Translations under genes and position numbers: made by a program | DNA from: CAZJYI01 sp964550025 | Lineage (GTDB): Bacteria; Verrucomicrobiota; Kiritimatiellia; UBA8416; CAYOBW01 | Direction: 5' to 3' | Assembly (NCBI GenBank): GCA_964550025.1 | Contig: CAZJYI010000042.1 | Coordinates: 13,028-77,027 of the forward strand | Length of the DNA stretch: 64,000 nucleotides | Notes under the pieces: model-generated | What the model saw: the letters and a program-made list of their open reading frames with translations, nothing else | Databases searched by the model: none | Told to the model about the DNA's origin: nothing | Shown: positions 52,565 through 60,206 of the stretch, piece by piece | Layout: every line of letters starts with the position of its first letter | Numbering within the stretch: the stretch's first letter is position 1

Positions 52565-54556
52565 ATGATGACAGCCGTATACAGGATAGCCCCCCTGCTC
52601 GCACTGTGGATTGCGGGGACCGCGTCGGCGCGCGCCGACGGTGTCAGCCTGCGGGTCCGCTCAAATCGGCGGCAGATCTACACGCGGGAGTCGGCCGTGC
52701 TCTCGGTCACGGTGGTTGGGGAGGACAATCCCCGCAACCCGCCCGACCTGTCCGGAATCCAGGATTTCGCGGTACGCTTTCTCGGCAGCAGCAGTCGCAG
52801 TCGGAGCGACCTAGTGATCGTCAACGGACGTATCACGCGACGGTCCATGAACAAAGAACGTCTCTTCAGCTACGAGCTTGTGCCGCATCGTACGGGCAAA
52901 CTGCGCGCCGGCCCCATCCAGTTGCTCAGCGGCGGGGGGAAGGTGCTGAAGGACGCCGGCCCGGTCATTGGGGTCACCGGCATCGAGGAACAGGACTTTG
53001 TCATCATCCGGGTCGAGCCCTCCAAAACCGAAGTCCTTGTGGACGAGACATTTTCCGTCACCTTGTCCATCCTGGTGAAGCGACTGCCCGGCGGTTTCCG
53101 TGATGCCAGCCCCATCGATCCGGGGCACCCTCCGTCACTGAGCATCGCCTACCTCTCGAGGCAGCCCCTCCAGGGCGTGGAAGGGCAGCCTCTCAAGGGT
53201 CTGGAATGCCCCGACATCGATCATGTGTTCGCCCAACTCGAGACGAAATCGTCGAAGGCGCCGGGATTCGTCATCAACGGACGGGCACCGACCCGGCGCA
53301 CGGTTTGGGACATGATGGACGCGCTCGGGTCCGGACGGAGCGGCCTCGCGAAATACGCCCTGAAGCGTGACGCCGTCACGGAAGACGGCCAGGACTACTA
53401 CCGCTATTCGCTCAGGCTGAGCTACACGCCGGTCGAGGAAGGCAGCCACACATTCGGCCCAGTGGAGTTCAAAGGCACCATCATCAGCGGTGCCACCGCC
53501 GACGGCCGCGCCGTGGGCAAGAACGTCTTCGCGATTGGCCCGGCCGCAACCGTGCGCGTGGTGCCGCCACCCGAGGAGGGGCGCCCCGAGACGTATGTCG
53601 GGGCCGTCGGAACAAATGTCAGCGTAGCGGCCTCGCTCGATGCGCAGACCTGCAAGGTAGGTGACCCGTTGACGCTCACGCTTGACATCACGGGGGCCTT
53701 TCGCAAAGAGAACGTCCATACTCCCATCCTGGGCGACAGGCCGCGAATTGCGCGACATTTCCGAGTCTACGACGACACGGCCCAGACCGTCCGGACAGAT
53801 ACCGGCATGCAGTACACGTATACACTGCGTCCCACAACCGCGGGCACCATCGAGCTCGCACCGATCGAGGTCTCGTACTACGACACGGCTGAGAACGCGT
53901 ACAAGACCGCCGCGACCGAACCGATCCCCGTCCAGGCCAGGGAAGCCGCCCGGGTTGACGACGAGACCATCATCGGCAGCGCCACGAACGCGGTTGTTCT
54001 TGGCGGAAGCTCGGGGGTTGACGATCTCTTCGTCATCGCCCCGCTAAACGTCGATCCGGCCGGGGCGCACTCCGACCCGATTGTCCCCCTGACGTGGCAC
54101 TTGTGCATCGTCCTCATCGGTCCCGCCGCGCTGGTTCTGGCCGGCGGCGGGAAATTGCTGTACAAGCACTCCGCGGCACTCTCAGCCTTTCGTCGTAAAC
54201 GCACCGTGTTGCACACCGTCTCCGCCGCGTTGCAGCGCGCTGAGCACACGGCCCGATCCGATCCCGAAGCCGCCGGCAAGGAGCTCTGCACGGCTATACG
54301 CCTGTTCCTCTCTTGGCTCTTCGACGTTGACGAAGCGTCGCTCACCCCGGCGGATACGAAGCGCCTGCTGGACGCCGGCGGCGCCGATCGCGAGCATGCG
54401 GGACCATTGCAGAAGATCCTAGAGCGCAGTTTCAACGCGGCCTACGCCGGCCTCTCTTCCAACACCGGGAAGGACATTGAGCGGGACTGCCGGGATGCCG
54501 CCCGGCTCATCAGGGCGATCCATTCAACGCAACACGCGAAAGGGGAAGAACCGTGA
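52565..54556 (+). CDS. batD: BatD-like protein
   Basis: A 663-residue membrane protein. A signal peptide (YRIAPLLALWIAGTASARA) precedes repeated Ig-like sandwiches: VSLRVRSNRRQIYTRESAVL, VRVEPSKTEVLVDETFSVTL-like strands, AASLDAQTCKVGDPLTLTLD and YTYTLRPTTAGTIELAPIEV. A C-terminal helix (TWHLCIVLIGPAALVLAGGG) is followed by a ~110-residue cytoplasmic helical domain (AEHTARSDPEAAGKELCTAI). This is the BatD layout, in which the periplasmic repeats probably face partner proteins. It starts 5 nt after the BatB-BatC stop and overlaps the next gene by four bases (GTGA). Confidence 0.9.
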   Translation: MMTAVYRIAPLLALWIAGTASARADGVSLRVRSNRRQIYTRESAVLSVTVVGEDNPRNPPDLSGIQDFAVRFLGSSSRSRSDLVIVNGRITRRSMNKERLFSYELVPHRTGKLRAGPIQLLSGGGKVLKDAGPVIGVTGIEEQDFVIIRVEPSKTEVLVDETFSVTLSILVKRLPGGFRDASPIDPGHPPSLSIAYLSRQPLQGVEGQPLKGLECPDIDHVFAQLETKSSKAPGFVINGRAPTRRTVWDMMDALGSGRSGLAKYALKRDAVTEDGQDYYRYSLRLSYTPVEEGSHTFGPVEFKGTIISGATADGRAVGKNVFAIGPAATVRVVPPPEEGRPETYVGAVGTNVSVAASLDAQTCKVGDPLTLTLDITGAFRKENVHTPILGDRPRIARHFRVYDDTAQTVRTDTGMQYTYTLRPTTAGTIELAPIEVSYYDTAENAYKTAATEPIPVQAREAARVDDETIIGSATNAVVLGGSSGVDDLFVIAPLNVDPAGAHSDPIVPLTWHLCIVLIGPAALVLAGGGKLLYKHSAALSAFRRKRTVLHTVSAALQRAEHTARSDPEAAGKELCTAIRLFLSWLFDVDEASLTPADTKRLLDAGGADREHAGPLQKILERSFNAAYAGLSSNTGKDIERDCRDAARLIRAIHSTQHAKGEEP

Positions 54557-55179
54557 AGGTGCGGCTACTCATCGCAGCACTCCTGCTTTCCCTGGCGTCA
54601 CCGGCCAAGGCGGTGAATCGGGTCGCATCCACGGAACGACGGTTCCTATGGAACCAGGCAAACTCACAGATGGCATCCGCTCACAGGCCCGAGGAGTTCG
54701 CCGCCGCGGCCGCCACCTACCGTCGATTGATAGCGGCCGGGGCGCGCAACGGTCCGCTCTTCTACAACCTGGGGACCGCGCTGTTGCGTGCCGGGGAGTA
54801 CGATGCGGCAATCAACGCATTGTTGCGTTCGGAGCGCTACGTCGGCAGCAATCCGGAAATCACGCAGAATCTCCTTATCGCCCTTGCGCGGGAGGACGCG
54901 GAAGCCGAAGCAGCGTTGCCCTGGTACCGTTTTCCTCTGTTCTGGCATTACGGTCTCTCGGCGAACCTGCGGATTGCCATGGCCGCGGGCGCTTTCGCCG
55001 CGGGTTGTATCCTGCTGGCGCTTTGGCAAATGGGATCGCGTACAGCGCGCCAGGTCATGTTCGTCGCCTGGTTTGTCTTCGCGCTCTTCGGATCAAGCGT
55101 CATCACGACACTCCACCAGGAGTCGCAGGCCAACCGCCTCAATCTCGATCAATCACCGCCGGAGGTCGGCCAACCGTGA
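54553..55179 (+). CDS. BatE-like TPR membrane protein
   Basis: A 208-residue protein. A signal peptide (VRLLIAALLLSLASPAKA) is followed by a TPR-like pair (EEFAAAAATYRRLIAAGARN and LFYNLGTALLRAGEYDAAIN). Two membrane helices follow (IAMAAGAFAAGCILLALWQM and VMFVAWFVFALFGSSVITTL). This matches the BatE type, except that BatE proteins often end in an SH3 domain; here that domain is found on the next gene instead. GTG 54553 overlaps the BatD stop and its own stop overlaps the next start, so translation is coupled on both sides. Confidence 0.85.
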   Translation: MKVRLLIAALLLSLASPAKAVNRVASTERRFLWNQANSQMASAHRPEEFAAAAATYRRLIAAGARNGPLFYNLGTALLRAGEYDAAINALLRSERYVGSNPEITQNLLIALAREDAEAEAALPWYRFPLFWHYGLSANLRIAMAAGAFAAGCILLALWQMGSRTARQVMFVAWFVFALFGSSVITTLHQESQANRLNLDQSPPEVGQP

Positions 55180-56489
55180 GAACGTGGGCACTTGCACTGG
55201 CATCGCTTCTGGCCTCGGCCACGCTTTGCCTGCCCCAGACACCAACCCGCTCGGTGGAGGCCAGCATCACCACGGAGCGGCAGACCATCTTCGTGCACGA
55301 GTCCGTCTTCCTCGAACTGTCCATCACCGCGCACGGGGTCACCCTGGGCCGGAACCTGGAGCTGTTGTCAATGCCGTCCGAGGACATCCTCAGCCACGGA
55401 CCATTCCAGGAATTGCCGTCGGAACGGAAGCAGGCGGGCAACCAGGTCATCGAAACGCGTCGTTTTCGATGCGAGGCGCGCGTCACGACCGCCGGACCTC
55501 TCACGCTCTCCCCTGCCCTGCAGGTGGGACTCGTGGAGCGGCGGCGAGGGTTCTTCGGCAGTTCAAGAATCGAGGTAATCCGTACCGTGCGCGTGCGTCC
55601 GCTCAAGCTCACCGTCCAAGCGCTGCCGACGGCCGGGCGCCCTCCGGACTTCTCCGGCGCCGTTGGGCAGTTCTCGTTCAACGTGGCTCTGGATCCTACG
55701 GACCTTGCCGTGGGGCAACTGGTAACGGCGACCATGAGGATACGCGGAATCGGGTACATCGAGAACATCGCTTCTCCGCAGATACCGGCATCGCCGCACA
55801 TCCGTACCTACGAGCCACGGCGCGCACCTGACGACACCAGATCCACCGGTGTGACCTTCACCCAGGTCCTCGTACCGCAAAGTACAAACGCCGTTACAGT
55901 CCCCTCGGCAACGTTCACCTTTTTCGACCCTCGAAGCGGCAGATACGAGACGCTGACCGAAGGGCCGTTCTCCTTGAGATACCACGCGAGGAAAAAGAAG
56001 ACCGTTTTTGAACCGTTCCGGCCGGAAGACATCGAGCGCGGCGACGGTGTCACGGCACCCTATGCCGCGGCGCACCGAAAACCGCTCAATCGGGAAGCGT
56101 TGTCGAACCTTGCGCTGGCCGGGTATTGGATCGCTGCCGCCGCGGCTACGCTGTGGATTGCGGGACGGCGCAAAGGCCCGACGACGCGCAAGCGGCGCGC
56201 CATCACCGTTGGCATCACGGTGCTGGGGGCGTTGCTCCTCTTCGTGCCCTTCCGTCTCGCTGCGCGCCAGGTGCTGCAGCTGGGACAGACCGACGATCTT
56301 GCGGAGGACGTCGTCGTCCGCTTCGCTCCTTCGCACGGTTCGATCGAGAGTTTTCGTCTGGCCCGAGGATCTGCGGTTGTCGTGCTCGAGAGCCACGGGA
56401 ACTGGTCAAAGATTGCGTCGGGGAACAGACGCGGATGGGTGCCGTCCAAGACCGTCACCCGGCTTGCCTCTGACGGGACAGCCCCTTGA
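55176..56489 (+). CDS. Second BatD-like protein with C-terminal SH3-like domain
   Basis: A 437-residue protein. A leader (ALALASLLASATLCLPQ) is followed by BatD-type sandwiches: TERQTIFVHESVFLELSITA, FNVALDPTDLAVGQLVTATM, TFTQVLVPQSTNAVTVPSAT. Membrane helices follow at about 310-330 (LALAGYWIAAAAATLWIAG) and 340-360 (AITVGITVLGALLLFVPFRL). The last ~55 residues (ESFRLARGSAVVVLESHGNW, SKIASGNRRGWVPSKTVTRL) are a bacterial SH3-like domain. This looks like a recombined BatD and BatE C terminus. GTG 55176 overlaps the previous stop. Its 3' end overlaps the convergent ferredoxin gene by 35 nt. Confidence 0.85.
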   Translation: MRTWALALASLLASATLCLPQTPTRSVEASITTERQTIFVHESVFLELSITAHGVTLGRNLELLSMPSEDILSHGPFQELPSERKQAGNQVIETRRFRCEARVTTAGPLTLSPALQVGLVERRRGFFGSSRIEVIRTVRVRPLKLTVQALPTAGRPPDFSGAVGQFSFNVALDPTDLAVGQLVTATMRIRGIGYIENIASPQIPASPHIRTYEPRRAPDDTRSTGVTFTQVLVPQSTNAVTVPSATFTFFDPRSGRYETLTEGPFSLRYHARKKKTVFEPFRPEDIERGDGVTAPYAAAHRKPLNREALSNLALAGYWIAAAAATLWIAGRRKGPTTRKRRAITVGITVLGALLLFVPFRLAARQVLQLGQTDDLAEDVVVRFAPSHGSIESFRLARGSAVVVLESHGNWSKIASGNRRGWVPSKTVTRLASDGTAP

Positions 56490-57702
56490 CCACAATCGCT
56501 TTGCGCTCCGCCGGGCATGCGATCTCGCAGGCACCGCAGCCACGGCAGGTCTTCTCGTCCACTTCGGGGCAACTGACGAAGTTGTGCACGACCGAGCGAA
56601 CGGCGTCATACGGGCAGTAGTCCTGACAGACCATGCAGTGCTCCGACTTTGCCCATCCCACGCACTCGCGCTTGATCAGGACCGCCGTCCCGACGATTAC
56701 CTGCCGCTTCTCATCCAGGGCGAGCGGCGCGATGGCCCCGGTGGGGCAGACGCGCGCGCACTCGCGACACGCCTCGTGGCAGTAACCGGAGTCGAAACGC
56801 AAAACGGGGGTCATCCAACCGAGCAACCCGGTGCCACCGAGGTCCGGCTTGATGATGCGCTCCGGGCACGCGCGTACGCAGTTCCCGCAGCGAACGCATA
56901 GTCCGGCCATGCGGCCCTCGTCGACAGCTCCCGGAGGACGAACGGCACGGCGCGAGGCCGCAACTCCTTGCGCCGCGAGGGCCGCGAAGACGCCACCAAT
57001 CGCGAACATGGCAGCCCGTCGCGGCTGGATGCCTGTTTCCGGAACGACGCCTCTCCGAGCGGCCGACGGCCTTGCCAGGCGGCGCACACGTTCGGCCAGG
57101 CCCGCGAACAACTCCTGGGTGAAGCCCAGCGGGCAGCAGCGCCGGCACCAGGCGTTCGGCCGCCACAGACTCAGGAGGGCAAGCAGCAGGAACGGCACTC
57201 CGAGAAACCCCGCCCCTTCTCCCGGCGGCGGCCATCGGGTCATCCCCCAGAATCCGTTGTACACAGCGAGGGGATCGAGCAATGCGAACAACGGCAGGCC
57301 TACAGAGGCGCCGCCGAAAACAAGAGCGATGACCCAGTATCCCAGGCGCGGCCACCCGCGGTAGCGGTCCCTGCGCCGGGCACCGGCCACTCTGCCAACG
57401 CACTCCAACGCGAAACCGGTCGGACACAGGTTACGGCAAAACCAACGGCGTTTCAGCAGAGAGACGACAACCACCGGAACGCACAGGAGCATTCCGACCG
57501 AGAACGTTCGTCCGGCGACGGCCGCCACGACGGCCAGGAAGGGGCTCAGCGCCGGCAGCACCCTGGAAGCGGCCGACCCGAAGTACTGCGCAGCCCCCAG
57601 CGTCGCCAGGGCAAGGACCGCCAGACGCATCGCCATGCGCAGCAAACGAGGAAGACGAGGTGTTCGCCCCCCGGCACCATTCTGTGCGGACTCGGCATTC
57701 AC
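56455..57702 (-). CDS. Membrane polyferredoxin (NapH/MauN/YccM-like)
   Basis: A 415-residue inner-membrane iron-sulfur protein. Several hydrophobic segments are interrupted by the paired motifs CRNLCPTGFALEC and CRRCCPLGFTQEL, as in NapH-type proteins. The C-terminal half carries further cysteine sets: CVRCGNCVRACP, CHEACRECARVCP, CMVCQDYCPYD and CRGCGACEIACP, enough for about four [4Fe-4S] clusters. It is likely to relay electrons from quinol to a periplasmic or cytoplasmic partner not found here. GTG 57702 is the start, with only a weak ribosome site; it begins 9 nt after the UDP-sugar pyrophosphorylase stop, so coupling is possible. Its 3' end overlaps the convergent BatD-like gene. Confidence 0.9.
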   Translation of the reverse strand: MNAESAQNGAGGRTPRLPRLLRMAMRLAVLALATLGAAQYFGSAASRVLPALSPFLAVVAAVAGRTFSVGMLLCVPVVVVSLLKRRWFCRNLCPTGFALECVGRVAGARRRDRYRGWPRLGYWVIALVFGGASVGLPLFALLDPLAVYNGFWGMTRWPPPGEGAGFLGVPFLLLALLSLWRPNAWCRRCCPLGFTQELFAGLAERVRRLARPSAARRGVVPETGIQPRRAAMFAIGGVFAALAAQGVAASRRAVRPPGAVDEGRMAGLCVRCGNCVRACPERIIKPDLGGTGLLGWMTPVLRFDSGYCHEACRECARVCPTGAIAPLALDEKRQVIVGTAVLIKRECVGWAKSEHCMVCQDYCPYDAVRSVVHNFVSCPEVDEKTCRGCGACEIACPAERKAIVVKGLSRQRQAG

Positions 57703-57711
57703 GTCTGAAGG

Positions 57712-59094
57712 CTACTTCAGCAGCGTATCGCCAGTAACGGCGAAGTCCGCATCCAGTTTCCCGCGCAAGTCCTCGGGGCCGAGAGCGAAACAGGGGTCGA
57801 TCTCTATCTTGTGAAGCGGCTCCCCATCCTCCCCCCTGGGGATGCTCACACCACAGGATTCCAGCCAGCGCGAGAACTTGTTCGTCATGTCGCGCTGTGT
57901 GGTGGCCGGTGAGTCCGCCCCCTGGGCGTTCTTCACGGGAGAAAACTCGTCTTCACGGGCGAAAGCCACGTTGAGTGCACGCTCCGCATCGGGGAGCACG
58001 TCGAAGATGAACTTCTCGAACTTGTAGGCGTTGGGGATGTCCGCTGGAATCGTCTGCCCGTTCTCGTCACAGACGGGGACCTTCTTGTGAGCCACGTGGA
58101 GGGGCAGCTCGGCATTGGCCTCCTTGCAGAGGAAATCCAGGGAGAATACGTGGATAGCAACGCTGCCGAACCGGAACCGGAGGTTGCCATCCGGCAGTCT
58201 CTCGTGCTTCTGTTCATCCGTGAGCTCGGTGTATTCGACAACGGCGTAACGCCCCCCCCTCGAAACAACCACACCAAGTCCTTCGTTCGGGTCGCGCTTC
58301 GCGCAGACCTTGACGGAGATATCCGCACCGTGCTTCCGGTGCAGGCCAAGGAATGCCGGGTGAGCGATCTCGATGAGCGGGTTGTCCACCTGGAAGTAAA
58401 AGAGCGTTTCCAGCCCCCTGCGCCGCATATCGTCGAGCATCCCGCGTTCCCGCAATGCAGCGACAATGCCGCCGTGCCCGTCGGGGCTCATGAACAGGTG
58501 GTCGGGACGGTCCAGCACGAGCGTCCCGTCCGGCAGCAGAGCCGGCCACATCCCCTGCGTGAAGAAGAGCACGCCGTCGGGTGCCAGCCCAAAGAAGTCG
58601 TTCTCTTCGAAGAAGGCCTTTGTCGGCGCGTCGTTCGCCCGGCTCGTCATGATGTAGAACGGAATCCGGGTATCGTACTTCCTCTCGAGCGCGAGGATTT
58701 TGCGAGCATGGATTTCGAAGAGCGTCGCACCGGAAACGGGGCCGATCGGATATGATCCTTTCGGGCCGTCGAAACCCAGTCGCGACCCCTGACCGCCTGC
58801 CACCAGGACGACGCCAACCACACCACGGCGCAGGGCTTCTTCGCCGATCGCCGTCGCTTCGGCAACGTCTTCTACCCCAAGATCGAGAACGGGCGCGGGC
58901 CCTATCTCCGCGGCCGTTTCACCGGCGCCGCCGTCGGTGAGCATGCCCTGCATCGATCCTATGCTGTCAAAGTCGAGTTCGGCCACCTGCTTCAAGAGTC
59001 CAGCCCGCTGGTCGTCCGTGAGTTGATCCCAGAACCGCAGAACGTGCCCCTGCCGGTTCTCTTCGAGTAGCGCCCTAGCTTCATCAAAAGTCAT
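57712..59094 (-). CDS. UDP-N-acetylglucosamine/UDP-sugar pyrophosphorylase (UAP-like)
   Basis: A 460-residue cytoplasmic nucleotidyltransferase of the eukaryote-type UAP/UGP fold. The nucleotide loop VLVAGGQGSRLGFDGPKGSY (about 96-115) is diagnostic. YIMTSRANDAPTKAFFEEND, FMSPDGHGGIVAALRERGML and YFQVDNPLIEIAHPAFLG follow in the order seen in human AGX1-like enzymes, and YKFEKFIFDVLPDAE lies near the end. It probably makes UDP-GlcNAc or UDP-GalNAc from UTP and the sugar-1-phosphate. ATG 59094 is chosen because AAGGAG is optimally spaced; ATG 59103 touches that site. A typical bacterial bifunctional GlmU is not in the window. Confidence 0.92.
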   Translation of the reverse strand: MTFDEARALLEENRQGHVLRFWDQLTDDQRAGLLKQVAELDFDSIGSMQGMLTDGGAGETAAEIGPAPVLDLGVEDVAEATAIGEEALRRGVVGVVLVAGGQGSRLGFDGPKGSYPIGPVSGATLFEIHARKILALERKYDTRIPFYIMTSRANDAPTKAFFEENDFFGLAPDGVLFFTQGMWPALLPDGTLVLDRPDHLFMSPDGHGGIVAALRERGMLDDMRRRGLETLFYFQVDNPLIEIAHPAFLGLHRKHGADISVKVCAKRDPNEGLGVVVSRGGRYAVVEYTELTDEQKHERLPDGNLRFRFGSVAIHVFSLDFLCKEANAELPLHVAHKKVPVCDENGQTIPADIPNAYKFEKFIFDVLPDAERALNVAFAREDEFSPVKNAQGADSPATTQRDMTNKFSRWLESCGVSIPRGEDGEPLHKIEIDPCFALGPEDLRGKLDADFAVTGDTLLK

Positions 59095-59377
59095 GTCGGC
59101 CATCTCCTTGCCATGCAATGTAAAACACGTATATCGGAAGCGGTTCCCCTTGGCAATGGGAAAGGCACAATCGCCTCGGAACGCCATTGGTCTCTTTCCT
59201 CTGGCTGTTCCATGGGGACGGACGGCGTGGAAGCCGTCCCTCCACCATCACAACAAGCCACGTCCCCATGAATTGGAGGGTCGGGTGCCACCCCGACCGA
59301 AAGGTGTGAGGCCACTGTGAGAGTGTCTGGAACGTCCTGCTCTTTCCTCACGCCGGCACACTTGCTATGGTTGTGGC
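59095..59377. repeat. Nested and adjacent hairpins in the divergent gap
   Basis: CATGGGGACG (59211-59220) pairs perfectly with CGTCCCCATG (59261-59270), enclosing a GGACGGC-GTGGAA-GCCGTCC hairpin (59220-59238). Next to it is GGTCGGG (59279-59285) with CCCGACC (59292-59298). These resemble the cluster at 11002-11289. The rest of the gap, which should hold promoters for the pyrophosphorylase and pseudouridine synthase genes, shows nothing firm. Confidence 0.75.
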
Positions 59378-60136
59378 ATGGCGAACCGTGCCATACGGCT
59401 ACAGAAGTACCTGGCTGAGCGGGGCGTTGCGTCCCGGCGCCGTTGTGAGCGGCTCATTGCCGACGGTCGCGTACGCGTCAACGGGGAAGTCGTCCGAGAG
59501 CAGGGCACGAAGGTGAACCCCGCCTCGGATGCGGTCGAGGTGGATGCCCGTCCCGTGGGCGCGCGGCGCAAGCCGCTGCGAACCATCATGCTTCACAAGC
59601 CCCGCGGACTGATTTGCAGCGCTTCAGCCCGCCAGGGCCCCACCGTATACGATCTCGTCCCATCCCTCGAAGAGCGGCTGGTACCGGTGGGACGGCTCGA
59701 CAAGGAGAGCGAGGGGCTGTTGCTCCTCTCGAATGACGGCAACCTGGTGCACCGCCTAACCCACCCACGGCACGGACACACCAAGGTCTACGAGGTCACG
59801 GTCCGCGGCACCGTTGGCGCCGAAACGCTCGCCAAACTGCGTTCGCCCATCACCATCGGCAACCGTCGCACGTACCCGGCATCCGTCAGCGCCATCCGCC
59901 GGAGGGTGCCGGGGGAAGGAACCGTCTTGCGCTTCACCCTCGCAGAGGGCCGCAACCGCCAGATCAGACGGCTGTGCGCCCACGCGAACCTGCGGATTGA
60001 CCGTCTCGTGCGCGTCCGTGTCGGCCGGCTCTCACTTGGAACGCTTTCCCCGGGCCAGTGGCGTGACCTGACGCCGCGGGACGTCGAGAAGGCACTGGCG
60101 GTTGCGGGGGAAATCGAGACCGGCAGTGAGCGGTGA
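59378..60136 (+). CDS. RsuA/RluB-family pseudouridine synthase
   Basis: A 252-residue rRNA-modifying enzyme. An N-terminal S4 RNA-binding domain (IRLQKYLAERGVASRRRCER to VRVNGEVV) is followed by MLHKPRGLICS and the catalytic motif GRLDKESEGLLLLSND with nucleophile Asp108. EGRNRQIRRLCAHANLRIDR closes the fold. It isomerises uridine in rRNA; whether it is RsuA, RluB, RluE or RluF type cannot be decided, though the S4 domain and length favour RluB-like. The ribosome site is poor, and 59378 was chosen as the first Met matching the S4 start. It is a single gene, divergent from the pyrophosphorylase. Confidence 0.92.
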   Translation: MANRAIRLQKYLAERGVASRRRCERLIADGRVRVNGEVVREQGTKVNPASDAVEVDARPVGARRKPLRTIMLHKPRGLICSASARQGPTVYDLVPSLEERLVPVGRLDKESEGLLLLSNDGNLVHRLTHPRHGHTKVYEVTVRGTVGAETLAKLRSPITIGNRRTYPASVSAIRRRVPGEGTVLRFTLAEGRNRQIRRLCAHANLRIDRLVRVRVGRLSLGTLSPGQWRDLTPRDVEKALAVAGEIETGSER

Positions 60137-60206
60137 ACTGCTGCGGGAGGTCGTGTATCGAACCGGGCACCGCGGCCTTCTACCCGCGCACGGGCCCTGC
60201 CCAGCG

